This document shows positions 36,311 to 45,047 of a stretch of DNA of 64,000 bases, one piece after another; positions within the stretch are counted from its first letter, which is position 1; every line of letters begins with the position of its first letter. The stretch spans positions 823,687 through 887,686 of the forward strand of contig NZ_JRHO01000014.1 of the NCBI RefSeq assembly GCF_000765475.1, in the 5' to 3' direction. The stretch is from Methanococcoides methylutens. GTDB lineage: Archaea; Halobacteriota; Methanosarcinia; Methanosarcinales; Methanosarcinaceae. Under the pieces are notes generated by a model. That model worked only from the letters and a program-made list of their open reading frames with translations. It was not told the DNA's origin and searched no databases. A program made the position numbers and the translations under genes.

Positions 36311-37381
36311 ATGATATCAAAACAACAGATCTCTGAGATAATAAGCAAGTACGATCAAGAGGATCTTGCTATTGCAACCGTCTGCTCACACTCAAGCCTC
36401 CAGATCTTTGATGGAGCCCGTAAAGAGGGATTAAAGACAATCGGGATCTGTGTAGGCCAGCCTCCGCGTTTTTATGATGCTTTTCCAAAAGCAAAGCCTG
36501 ACGAATATATCGTTGTTGAGAGCTATTCCGACATTCCAAATATCGCACAGGAACTTGTCGATAAAAATGCGATCATAATCCCACACGGTTCTTTTGTAGA
36601 ATACATGGGCGGCAAGAACTTCGCAGAGCTTCCGGTCCCAACCTTTGGTAACCGCGCGGTCCTTGAGTGGGAATCCGACAGGGAAAAAGAGAGGGAATGG
36701 CTTGAGGGTGCAGGCATTCACATGCCAAAAAATATCCCGGACCCAAAGGATATTGACGGAGCTGTGATGGTAAAGTACTACGGCGCAAAGGGAGGAAGAG
36801 GTTTCTTCATCGCCAAGACCTATGAGGAGTTCATGGAGAACATTGACCCCAATGAGAAATTCACCATACAGGAATTCATACTGGGAACAAGATACTATCT
36901 GCACTACTTCTATTCACCACTTGAGAACGAGGGTTACAAGTTGAGTGAGGGAACCCTGGAGATGTTGAGCATGGACAGAAGAGTCGAGTCAAATGCAGAT
37001 GAAATCTTCAGGCTTGGCTCACCAAGAGAACTTGAAGAAGCTGGCATACACCCCACATACGTGGTTACCGGAAACGTACCACTCGTTGCCAGGGAATCTC
37101 TGCTGCCACTGATATTCTCTCTTGGAGAACAAGTGGTCGAAGAATCCATCAAGCTCTTTGGCGGCATGATCGGTCCATTCTGTCTTGAGACAGTTTTCAC
37201 AGACAAACTCGAAATAAAGGTGTTCGAGATATCCGCACGTATCGTTGCCGGAACAAACTTCTACATATCAGGTTCACCATATGCAGACCTTGTAGAATCC
37301 GGACTCTCCACTGGCAAAAGGATAGCTCAGGAGATCAAACAGGCAAAGGCCGCGGGTCAGCTGGATAAGATCTTATCTTGA
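36311..37381 (+). CDS. purP: Formate-dependent AICAR ligase PurP
   Basis: A 356-residue archaeal enzyme of the ATP-grasp superfamily that formylates AICAR to FAICAR with formate and ATP in purine synthesis, replacing the bacterial PurH transformylase step. Visible signatures are the N-terminal IATVCSHSSLQIFDGARKEG, VGQPPRFYDAFP, IPHGSFVEYMG, VMVKYYGAKGGRGFFIAK (ATP-grasp lysine and glycine loop), FILGTRYYLHYFYSP and the C-terminal EISARIVAGTNFY. Length is typical (about 360). It is monogenic with its own promoter. Confidence 0.95.
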   Translation: MISKQQISEIISKYDQEDLAIATVCSHSSLQIFDGARKEGLKTIGICVGQPPRFYDAFPKAKPDEYIVVESYSDIPNIAQELVDKNAIIIPHGSFVEYMGGKNFAELPVPTFGNRAVLEWESDREKEREWLEGAGIHMPKNIPDPKDIDGAVMVKYYGAKGGRGFFIAKTYEEFMENIDPNEKFTIQEFILGTRYYLHYFYSPLENEGYKLSEGTLEMLSMDRRVESNADEIFRLGSPRELEEAGIHPTYVVTGNVPLVARESLLPLIFSLGEQVVEESIKLFGGMIGPFCLETVFTDKLEIKVFEISARIVAGTNFYISGSPYADLVESGLSTGKRIAQEIKQAKAAGQLDKILS

Positions 37382-37809
37382 ACAAGGCTGAAAACCATAG
37401 AATTGCATCGAAATACATGAGATGCACCTGTGGTGACATACAATCAGAAGAGAAATAGACCACTACGATGTGGTCATCCTGGGTGCCGGAGATTTCCCGG
37501 CTCCAACGCTTTTCTAGACATCTCGGAAGCTGCATGAAGTGGAACTTGGGACGGAACAGACATGTTCATTCGATGCCAGGATATTCCAGAAAAAGAACCA
37601 TTGTAACCAATCTATTTGCAACAGAAAACGACAACTGGATTTCAAGGGATAGCGTAAACGTCTCTACCACTGGAATACATACTGGAAGACCGGCAAAGGA
37701 ATATTAGGGACTACCAGAGAATGCTGCTCTGACCTTTCAATCGAGACCCATTACGAAAGAAAAGCCCTCGCACAAACCATAGAACAGGAATGTTGTGGTC
37801 AAATGATGG
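37382..37809. other. 428-bp gap; possible decayed gene with TAG codons
   Basis: No intact gene is visible. On the plus strand, one frame from about 37446 to 37809 has no TAA or TGA and only two TAGs (37515-37517 and 37650-37652). It begins with IDHYDVVILGAG, which looks like the N-terminal nucleotide-binding strand of a flavoprotein, though the glycine motif then breaks down and no start codon is present. The most likely reading is a decayed gene; a chance open frame cannot be excluded. Confidence 0.3.
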
Positions 37810-39294
37810 TCAAACGGCTTCAAAAACTGCTTCAGGGACCACTGCAATAGAGCGCTTCTTTATCAGGAAGATCATAAGGCAAAGTAAGGATGACATCACA
37901 CCTATGATAGTCGAGACTCCCAGCGGCAAGCCGAAACCAATCCCTGCATAGGAGATGTACGTCATGACAACCGCAGTCATAAAGAGTGCAGGAGCCGTTG
38001 CGATCCAGTGGAACTTGCTGTGTTTTGCCAGGTAAGCCGCTGCAGACCAGAGGACGATGGATGCCATGGTCTGGTTAGCCCAACCGAAGTAACGCCAGAT
38101 GATCTCGAAGTCAACCCGGGAAATAAGAAATCCGAGGACGAAGAGAGGGATGGCCAGAGACAAGCGCTTGAGGAACTCTTTCTGAGAGAGGTTAATGATG
38201 TCAGCGATGATCAGGCGAGCACTTCGAAAGGCGGTGTCACCCGAAGAGATAGGCAGGATGATAACCCCGATGATGGCCAGGAGACCACCGAGAGGACCAA
38301 GCAAGGTGGTGGATATTTCGTTCACCACGTAAGCAGGACCGCCTTGCCCCAGAGCTGCATTCAAAGCGCTGGAGCCGTTGTAGAAGGACATGCCCAGAGT
38401 AGCCCAGATCAGGGCGATGATTCCTTCGCCTATCATTGAGCCGTAGAACAGAGGATACCCGTATTTTTCATTGGTGACACAGCGGGCCATCAAGGGCGAT
38501 TGAGTTGCATGAAAACCACTGATGGCGCCACATGCAATGGTGATGAACATCAGAGGCCACATGGGCAGATCTTTCGGGTGTAAGTTCGACAGGGTCAGTT
38601 CGGGGAAGAAACTGTAACCTTTAAAGATCAGGGCGGTGATTAGCCCAATGCCCATAAAGATCAGGACAGCACCGAACAGGGGATAGATGCGGCCTATGAT
38701 TTTGTCCACAGGCAAAATCGTGGCCAGAAAGTAGTAGCAGAAAATGATTGTCACCCAAGCTGAAACAGCCAGACCTGTCAGATTGCCAAGTAACTCGGCG
38801 GGACCGAGGACGAAGACCACACCGACCAGAAGCAGCAGAACAATGGAGAACAGGCGCATAAAATGCTTGAAACCGTTGCCCAGTTCATAGCCAACCACAT
38901 CCGGGATGCTGCGCCCATCGGAACGTATCGAGAGCATTCCGGAAAAATAATCATGGACCGCACCACCAAAAATGGAGCCTATGACAATCCAGATCAGTGC
39001 CGATGGCCCATACAGGGCACCGAGGATCGGGCCGAAAATTGGACCGAGGCCTGCGATGTTCAGTAGCTGAACAAGAAATATCTTTTTAGGAGACATCCCC
39101 ACGTAGTCAACCCCGTCCGCCAGTGTTGTGGCAGGGGTAAGACGGCTAGGTTCAGGTCCAAAGATGCGATCAACTGCCTTTCCGTAGAAGAAATATCCGC
39201 CTACAAGAAGAGCGACGCACGTAAAAAAATATAGCATATTACCTCGATCGACAGTTGATATAGCCATGTTAGATAAAATATTTGATTGTGTCAT
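37810..39294 (-). CDS. cstA: CstA-family carrier (carbon starvation protein)
   Basis: A 494-residue integral membrane protein of the CstA family, whose bacterial members take up pyruvate or peptides. About 14-16 hydrophobic segments fill the whole protein. Family motifs include GVDYVGMSPKKIFLVQLLNI, IAGLGPIFGPILGALYGP, GAVHDYFSGMLSIR and GFHATQSPLMARC. It is shorter than the about 700-residue enterobacterial proteins and matches the compact form found in many anaerobes. Richer G+C and codon choice unlike neighbours suggest acquisition from bacteria. The start is uncertain: ATG at 39294 is used, but ATG at 39237 lies immediately before the first membrane segment. Confidence 0.9.
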   Translation of the reverse strand: MTQSNILSNMAISTVDRGNMLYFFTCVALLVGGYFFYGKAVDRIFGPEPSRLTPATTLADGVDYVGMSPKKIFLVQLLNIAGLGPIFGPILGALYGPSALIWIVIGSIFGGAVHDYFSGMLSIRSDGRSIPDVVGYELGNGFKHFMRLFSIVLLLLVGVVFVLGPAELLGNLTGLAVSAWVTIIFCYYFLATILPVDKIIGRIYPLFGAVLIFMGIGLITALIFKGYSFFPELTLSNLHPKDLPMWPLMFITIACGAISGFHATQSPLMARCVTNEKYGYPLFYGSMIGEGIIALIWATLGMSFYNGSSALNAALGQGGPAYVVNEISTTLLGPLGGLLAIIGVIILPISSGDTAFRSARLIIADIINLSQKEFLKRLSLAIPLFVLGFLISRVDFEIIWRYFGWANQTMASIVLWSAAAYLAKHSKFHWIATAPALFMTAVVMTYISYAGIGFGLPLGVSTIIGVMSSLLCLMIFLIKKRSIAVVPEAVFEAV

Positions 39295-39448
39295 GAGAGG
39301 GCTTCATGCCCCTCATTTTTAACAATAATCGATCTTTTTGATATTGCGGGAATAATCCGTGAGATTTCCCCAATTAATCTGACAAAGCATCTGCAGGATA
39401 CGTTCCTCCCATGTATTGCTACCAGTGGTGTACGGATTTGGAACCCAT

Positions 39449-39937
39449 TCAGGAGGCCTGCTCCGCCATATAGGAGACATCATTGATCAGTTCAGAGGTC
39501 TCATTCATAAGCTCAATGGTCCTTTCGATAGCTTCGAAATCAATTTCCTGAGAATTGGTTTCCACGAACTCACCAAATTCGTACGAACGCTGCAGGAAAT
39601 CTGCATACGTTGTTGCAACAGACTCGACCGAAGGAGACAACGAAAACCCTTCAAGTTCCTCAAGATACCTTTCGGAATCTTCCCTGAGCTTTATCCCGCC
39701 TTCCTCCAGCATGACACCATCCCTTTCAGAAGATGCAACCTTGATAGCTTCATAGTCATCAAGCAGGACCTCAGCAGAATCCGCAGTCCAGCGCAGGAAA
39801 TCAATGTCTTCCATTGTCTGTGATATCGAGCCTTCGATCCCATTTACACCGTTCTCAATATCTTCGCAGCCTGCAACTGACAATGAGAAGAATACCATTA
39901 GCAATACGAGAAGGTTCCGATAAAAAGTTAGTTTCAT
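39449..39937 (-). CDS. Small lipoprotein of unknown function
   Basis: A 162-residue protein with a lipoprotein-type signal: basic start MKLTFYR, hydrophobic core and lipobox SVAGC (C24). The mature region is strongly acidic and mainly helical, with possible coiled-coil stretches from about 28 to 155, and no enzyme motif. It would be held on the outer face of the cell membrane. It is a single gene between cstA and the polyprenol-kinase-like gene. I do not recognise a family. Confidence 0.75.
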   Translation of the reverse strand: MKLTFYRNLLVLLMVFFSLSVAGCEDIENGVNGIEGSISQTMEDIDFLRWTADSAEVLLDDYEAIKVASSERDGVMLEEGGIKLREDSERYLEELEGFSLSPSVESVATTYADFLQRSYEFGEFVETNSQEIDFEAIERTIELMNETSELINDVSYMAEQAS

Positions 39938-39999
39938 GATCTGTTTTCCATCAATTCAATAAATGTACACCATAAAAGAGGTGAATTACAGCAATATAT

Positions 40000-40620
40000 T
40001 CAGGCAGTTATCGATATATAAGTATTGACCAGAAATTGCATAATAAGCATACCCAGAAGAGCTGCAAATGGAACAGCCAGATTGTCAGAACTACCCGATC
40101 TTGCCTCCACATACATACCCGCAACACCACCTGCGATCGCCAGGGTACCTGCAAATGGATAGCTACACAGGACTGCGCCGAGAAGGCCACCAGCAGTCCC
40201 CTCAATTGTCTTTGATGAGTTCCCATAACACTTCTTGCCATGAATGCCTATGATCGTGGCAAGACCATCACCCACTGCAAGCACAACGATGGAAGCATAG
40301 CATATACCCTCATCCAGCCTGTAGGATAACAACAGAAGTACCAGTATTGAGATCAAATAAAGTAAAGGTGCTGAAGCAAATTCGTTGTACTCATTCTTTC
40401 TCCAGAGGATCCTGAAAAGTGAATCCGACCTTATTTTTGGTTTTATCAGCTCAATACCCAGAAAGAGAAAAGTGAGGAACGCCACAATCCCTACTGCGAG
40501 CTCCTTTCCGAAATAGACCGCTATCACCGGAAAAAGAGCACCGGAAATGTGTATCACTTTTCTTAATGGCAGATAGGAGAGGGAGCGTGGGACCGTACAT
40601 GCAAAGTTTTTCAGCACCAT
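40000..40620 (-). CDS. Dolichol kinase/phosphatidate cytidylyltransferase-like membrane protein
   Basis: A 206-residue membrane protein of the SEC59/dolichol kinase-like family. Six hydrophobic segments are visible. The N-terminal RKVIHISGALFPVIA and the cytidine-nucleotide signature VVLAVGDGLATIIG, followed by SKTIEGTAGG, are the hallmark motifs of CTP-dependent polyprenol kinases. In archaea such proteins could re-phosphorylate dolichol for use by the glycosyltransferases and AglB of this window; enzymatic proof for this family in methanogens is lacking, so this is inference. It is divergent from the HerA-like gene with a 49-bp gap. Confidence 0.82.
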   Translation of the reverse strand: MVLKNFACTVPRSLSYLPLRKVIHISGALFPVIAVYFGKELAVGIVAFLTFLFLGIELIKPKIRSDSLFRILWRKNEYNEFASAPLLYLISILVLLLLSYRLDEGICYASIVVLAVGDGLATIIGIHGKKCYGNSSKTIEGTAGGLLGAVLCSYPFAGTLAIAGGVAGMYVEARSGSSDNLAVPFAALLGMLIMQFLVNTYISITA

Positions 40621-40669
40621 TTGTTCACCGGTGAAAAATCATATATGCATAGTTATTGATTAGAACTAA

Positions 40670-41953
40670 ATGATAAACCTAAAGGATGATGTTCAAGCCG
40701 GCGTGGTCAAAAAACGCTATATACTCGGCAGAAGGGACGAGAACGAAGAGGGAGTGCTTCATATTGGCAGATACCTTGCGCTTGACAGGTCTTCAGGCTC
40801 ACATGTCGCCATTGATGCATTAAAACCACATGCCATCCTGATATGCGGGAAAAGAGGGTATGGTAAATCCTATACCATGGGAACCCTCATTGAAGAGATC
40901 ACACTTTTGCCCCGGGAGATCCGGCAGAATGTCGCATCCCTTGTCATCGACACAATGGGAATATTCTGGACACTTGGAAGAGGCAATGATCCCCAGGCAG
41001 AACTGCTGCAAGAATGGAACATGGAACCGACAGGCTTCGATGCAGAGGTCTTTGTGCCTGCAGGCCATGTTGATGAATATAAAGAAAGGCATATCGAAGT
41101 GAAGCCTTTCTCGATACCTGTGGCTCATTTACATGGTTATGACTGGTGTGAACTTTTCAACATAGAAGTAACATCTCCACTGGGAGTGCTACTGGTCAGG
41201 ATAATAGAGGACATGCGGGAAAATGAAGGGAACTTTTCTTTCGGAGATATCATTACCAGGATCAACACGGACGACAGGTCCGATGATGTTACGAAAATGG
41301 CTGCTGAGAACTATCTCAGGACCGCTTCCTCATGGGGAGTCTTTGAGAAGGATGCCTGTGGCATTTCCGAACTTATCAAAAATGGGTGCACATCAGTACT
41401 TGATGTGAGCGCTATCGAGAACAAGATAGTACGCTCTGCGGTTGTAGGCATAATTGCAAGAGACACCTATAACAGAAGGCTGCAGGAGAGGCGTTCTTAT
41501 GAAAGAATGGTCATGGGCGATGAAGAGATCAAACAGAAGATGCCCATGGTCTGGATGTTCATCGACGAAGCTCACCTGTTCGTGCCTTCAAAAGGAGAGA
41601 CACTGGCATCAGACGTCCTTATCAACGAGTGGGTGCGACAGGGAAGGCAACCGGGACTATCAATAATCTTTGCAACCCAGCGACCTGCGGCATTGCATCC
41701 GGACATTATATCCCAGTCCGACATTGTGATATGCCACAGGCTTACTGCAAGAGATGATATTGAGGCACTGGAAGCCATCCGTCCGACATACATGAAAGAG
41801 ACCATAGGGGACGCTATCAGGAAGATGGGACTGGAAAGGGGCATAGCATTCGTTGTGGATGATACGTCAGAGAGCACACACCTTGTGAAGATCAGGCCAA
41901 GATACAGCTGGCACGGCGGGAACGAACCAAGTGCATTGAATGAAAGGAGATGA
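40670..41953 (+). CDS. HerA-like hexameric ATPase
   Basis: A 427-residue P-loop ATPase of the HerA/FtsK superfamily (DUF87). The Walker A motif is ICGKRGYGKSYTMG (about 62-75); Walker B is MVWMFIDEAHLFVPSKGE, and an ATQRPAALHPDIISQSD sensor follows. The N-terminal 55 residues form the beta-barrel HAS domain expected in HerA relatives. Classical HerA works with NurA and Mre11-Rad50 in DNA end resection, but no nurA is next to it; the neighbour is an aminopeptidase-like gene whose start lies 5 bp downstream. The function here is therefore open: DNA translocation or a membrane-linked process. Confidence 0.87.
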   Translation: MINLKDDVQAGVVKKRYILGRRDENEEGVLHIGRYLALDRSSGSHVAIDALKPHAILICGKRGYGKSYTMGTLIEEITLLPREIRQNVASLVIDTMGIFWTLGRGNDPQAELLQEWNMEPTGFDAEVFVPAGHVDEYKERHIEVKPFSIPVAHLHGYDWCELFNIEVTSPLGVLLVRIIEDMRENEGNFSFGDIITRINTDDRSDDVTKMAAENYLRTASSWGVFEKDACGISELIKNGCTSVLDVSAIENKIVRSAVVGIIARDTYNRRLQERRSYERMVMGDEEIKQKMPMVWMFIDEAHLFVPSKGETLASDVLINEWVRQGRQPGLSIIFATQRPAALHPDIISQSDIVICHRLTARDDIEALEAIRPTYMKETIGDAIRKMGLERGIAFVVDDTSESTHLVKIRPRYSWHGGNEPSALNERR

Positions 41954-41958
41954 GAATA

Positions 41959-42900
41959 ATGGATATTAAGAGAAGTGCAGACATGGTGATCAACACCTGC
42001 ATGGGTGCAAAGAAAGGGGAAACTGTGCTTATCGTTACTGATACATGCACTGACGAGAAGATCACAAAGGCACTGTATGCCTCTGCGGTCGAAGCGGGAT
42101 GCGAGGCCCTGATGTTGACAATGGAACCAAGGGAACAACACGGTGCGGAACCACCTGTAATTGTTGAAGAAGCAATGAAAAGCTCTGATGTACTGCTTGC
42201 TCCGGCATCAAAGTCACTTACACATACCCAGGCACGCAAGCATGCATCCGAAAACGGTACAAGAACCGCCACAATGCCGGGAATTACCATCGGCATGATG
42301 AAGGAAGGTGGCTTGAACGCTGATTATGAGAAGATCAACAACTTAGCCGGGGAATTGCTTGAAACTCTCAAGGGATCAAAGGAAGTCCGCATTACCACAG
42401 AACTGGGAACTGACCTTGTCATTGATGTGGATGGAGCAGAGTGGATGGCAGACACAGGCATGTGCCACGAGAAAGGTACGACTACAAACCTGCCTGCAGG
42501 AGAGATGTACATCGCTCCAAAAAATGTGAATGGCAAAGCTGTGATCGATGGGTCCATGGGAGGCATTGGATTGCTTGAAGAGCCACTGGTTATCAATATC
42601 AAAGACAGGAAGGCAGTAAGCTTTGAAGGCGAAGGTGCTGAAAAGCTTGAACGGATGGTGAACGATGTCGGGTCGGACGGGCGTAACATCGCAGAGCTGG
42701 GGATCGGCATCAATCCGGCTGCAATGCTTATCGGAGTCATCCTTGAGGATGAGAAGGTCGGTGGCACGATCCATATAGCACTGGGAGACAATTCCACTTT
42801 TGGAGGGGATGTTACCGTTGACCTCCATCTGGATGGCATTATCACGAAGCCGAAGGTGGTTGTTGACGGCATTGATCTGAATGTCGAACGTTTTGCATAA
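41959..42900 (+). CDS. M29-like aminopeptidase family protein
   Basis: A 313-residue protein related to thermophilic aminopeptidases T/PepS (peptidase family M29) and their dioxygenase-annotated relatives. It starts with a domain containing KKGETVLIVTDTCTDEK and LTMEPREQHGAEPP. The metal-site region includes NLPAGEMYIAPKNVNGKAVI (conserved PxGE), and the C-terminus has GIGINPAAMLIGVILEDEKVGGTIHIALGDN (read in two parts; N-P-x-A and E-D-E-K-x-G-x-x-H-I-A-x-G-x-N). The start is ATG at 41959, with AGGAG 9 nt upstream; an ATG at 41950 abuts the ribosome site. Probably co-transcribed with the HerA-like gene. Confidence 0.85.
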   Translation: MDIKRSADMVINTCMGAKKGETVLIVTDTCTDEKITKALYASAVEAGCEALMLTMEPREQHGAEPPVIVEEAMKSSDVLLAPASKSLTHTQARKHASENGTRTATMPGITIGMMKEGGLNADYEKINNLAGELLETLKGSKEVRITTELGTDLVIDVDGAEWMADTGMCHEKGTTTNLPAGEMYIAPKNVNGKAVIDGSMGGIGLLEEPLVINIKDRKAVSFEGEGAEKLERMVNDVGSDGRNIAELGIGINPAAMLIGVILEDEKVGGTIHIALGDNSTFGGDVTVDLHLDGIITKPKVVVDGIDLNVERFA

Positions 42901-42962
42901 GATCCCCTAATATTGTGCTAAAGTTAGATGTTGACACGGAAATATTATTCCGGTAGAAAGTA

Positions 42963-42970
42963 CTTAAATA
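42963..42970 (+). promoter_or_regulatory. Probable TATA box of leuD-leuB
   Basis: CTTAAATA at 42963-42970 lies 62 nt before the leuD ATG at 43033 in an A+T-rich gap. No second box or operator is evident. Confidence 0.4.
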
Positions 42971-43032
42971 ACTGAAAGATATAATCAGAGCATAGATTTC
43001 ACACTTACTTGAAAATATCACCGGTGATTATA

Positions 43033-43515
43033 ATGAAAGGAAGAGTATGGAAATTCGGAGATGACGTTGACACTGATGCCGTCATCCCTGGAAGATACCT
43101 TATAATGAACACTCCTGAGGAACTGGCGCCGTATACTTTTATCGGAGTACGCCCGGATTTTGCTGAGAACGTTAAGGAAAACGACATTGTTGTTGCAGGC
43201 AACAATTTCGGATGTGGCTCATCAAGAGAACATGCACCAATCGCTCTTAAAGGCTCAAAGGTCGGATGCGTTATCGCAAAGTCATTTGCAAGGATCTTCT
43301 TCAGGAACGCTATCAACATTGGTGTTGCACTTCTGGAGTGCCCTGACACCGACAAGATCGATGATGGAGATGAGATCTCCGTAGACTTTGAATCCGGTAC
43401 TATCGACAACCTCACAAAAGGTGAGAAGTACCAGGCTACACCTTTACCTGATTTTGTCCGCGGTATCGTAGATGCCGGCGGATTAAAGGAATACACAAGG
43501 AAGATCATTGATTGA
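43033..43515 (+). CDS. leuD: 3-isopropylmalate dehydratase small subunit
   Basis: A 160-residue aconitase-swivel subunit. Motifs are [36 protein letters not shown] and AKSFARIFFRNAINIGV. The specificity loop is YLIM (22-25), the isopropylmalate-isomerase form, unlike the YLRT of the homologue at 3 kb. The start is ATG at 43033 because GGTGAT lies 5 nt upstream; the open frame extends 24 bp further to another start that lacks a ribosome site. It is 102 bp upstream of leuB. The large subunit gene is not in the window. Confidence 0.88.
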   Translation: MKGRVWKFGDDVDTDAVIPGRYLIMNTPEELAPYTFIGVRPDFAENVKENDIVVAGNNFGCGSSREHAPIALKGSKVGCVIAKSFARIFFRNAINIGVALLECPDTDKIDDGDEISVDFESGTIDNLTKGEKYQATPLPDFVRGIVDAGGLKEYTRKIID

Positions 43516-43617
43516 TCTTACCTTTCCTTTTTGTTCTTACGTTGATACATATCAACATTCATACTGACTGAATAAAATATGAAAATTTAACCTGGAATAA
43601 CTATTGGAGGAAATTTT

Positions 43618-44745
43618 ATGGCACAATATAAAGTACCAGTCCTGCCTGGTGACGGGATCGGCCCTGAGATCATAGCTGAGGGTAAGAAGGTCATCGATGC
43701 AGCTGGAGAAAAATTCGGATTCGATGTTGACTGGACAGAATACCCACACGGTGCAGACCACTATCTTGAAACAGGTGAGTTAATATCCGAAGATTCACTC
43801 AAAGAGCTTTCAGCCTACGAGGCAATCTACCTCGGTTCTATCGGAGATGACAGGATCGCACCTGGCGTACTTGAGAAAGGTATCCTGCTTGCCGCAAGGT
43901 TCTACTTTGACCAGTACATCAACCTGCGCCCTATCAAGCTTCTTGAAGGCGTATGGTGCCCCCTCAAGGACAAGACCCCTAAAGACATTGATTTCGTTGT
44001 TGTCAGGGAAAACACCGAGGACTTCTACATCGGTATCGGCGGACGTGCACAGACCGGCATGAGCAAGGACCTGCTTGAGGTCAACAGGACACTCTACAAC
44101 GCAAAGTTCGGACTTGACATCGAGACCGACAGCGAGGAGATCGCATACCAGATAGGAATGATCTCAAAGGAAGGTACACAGAGGGTCATGAACTACTCCT
44201 TCGACCTTGCTGAGACCAGGAACAAGCACGTTTCATCAGTCGACAAGGCAAACGTCCTTTCAGACATCTACGGATTCTGGAGAGAGGAATTCAACACAAT
44301 TGCAGCAAACCACCCTGATGTTAAGACCGACTTCAACTTCGTTGACGCTATCACCATGTGGTTCGTCAAGAACCCTGAGTGGTTCGATGTGGTCGTTACC
44401 CCTAACATGTTCGGTGACATCATCACTGACCTTGGAGCAATGGTACAGGGCGGTCTCGGACTCGCTCCTGGTGGAAACATCAACCCTAACGGTACAAGCA
44501 TGTTCGAGCCTATCCACGGTTCAGCACCAAAGTACAAGGGCCAGAACAAGGTCAACCCTATCGCAACCATCTGGGCAGGCGCAATGCTCATCGAACAGCT
44601 CGGTGAGAAGGAAGCTGCAGACTCCATCGTCTCCGCTATCGAGAAGAACATCCTCGAAGCAAAGGTCCAGACCTACGACATGGGCGGCAGCAACACCACA
44701 TCCGATGTTGGTGACGACATCGCAAGGATCCTGCTCGAGATGTAA
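43618..44745 (+). CDS. leuB: 3-isopropylmalate dehydrogenase
   Basis: A 375-residue beta-decarboxylating dehydrogenase of the isopropylmalate/tartrate-dehydrogenase type. The N-terminus [35 protein letters not shown] (substrate arginines), [43 protein letters not shown] and [19 protein letters not shown] are all present. It belongs to a different branch from the enzyme at 1-2 kb and is longer. Linkage to the YLIM-type leuD argues for leucine synthesis. A ribosome site GGAGG lies 6 nt before the ATG, and many favoured codons suggest strong expression. Confidence 0.85.
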   Translation: MAQYKVPVLPGDGIGPEIIAEGKKVIDAAGEKFGFDVDWTEYPHGADHYLETGELISEDSLKELSAYEAIYLGSIGDDRIAPGVLEKGILLAARFYFDQYINLRPIKLLEGVWCPLKDKTPKDIDFVVVRENTEDFYIGIGGRAQTGMSKDLLEVNRTLYNAKFGLDIETDSEEIAYQIGMISKEGTQRVMNYSFDLAETRNKHVSSVDKANVLSDIYGFWREEFNTIAANHPDVKTDFNFVDAITMWFVKNPEWFDVVVTPNMFGDIITDLGAMVQGGLGLAPGGNINPNGTSMFEPIHGSAPKYKGQNKVNPIATIWAGAMLIEQLGEKEAADSIVSAIEKNILEAKVQTYDMGGSNTTSDVGDDIARILLEM

Positions 44746-45047
44746 TTCAGGACCTAACTTTTTCTTTTTTACCTTCACGTCTGAAAAGGCGTGGAGGAAC
44801 TTTGAATTTTGAGATTTCATATTATTGATTGTATCCGGTTAGCTGCAAGTTTAATCTCATCTACCAATTAGTACAACATCAATGTGCAACCATAATACGA
44901 CCAATATAGCATCTGCCACCATCCTTATTTAAATCCCATATCCCAAAAAAGGAAACTATATATGAGCAGGAACAAGATATATTATAATGGGCACAATTCG
45001 TGTGCCATTAATACAAATTGACAAAAGGGACTATCGCGGGGAAGAAC
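44746..45047. other. 302-bp gap between leuB and the defence pair
   Basis: The gap holds the leuB terminator at its left end and A+T-rich promoter-like boxes on the right (TTATTTAAAT around 44932-44941 and ACTATATATG around 44955-44964). No reading frame with a ribosome site was found, and no repeat. Confidence 0.6.
44758..44770 (+). terminator. T-rich terminator after leuB
   Basis: CTTTTTCTTTTTT begins 13 nt past the leuB stop codon. Archaeal RNA polymerase terminates at such U-runs without needing a hairpin. Confidence 0.55.

Noticed and set aside
44207-44812. 201-codon frame overlapping leuB in another phase
   Set aside because: leuB is highly conserved and codon-biased; this shifted frame is very rich in Ser, Thr and Gln, as expected from an out-of-phase reading.
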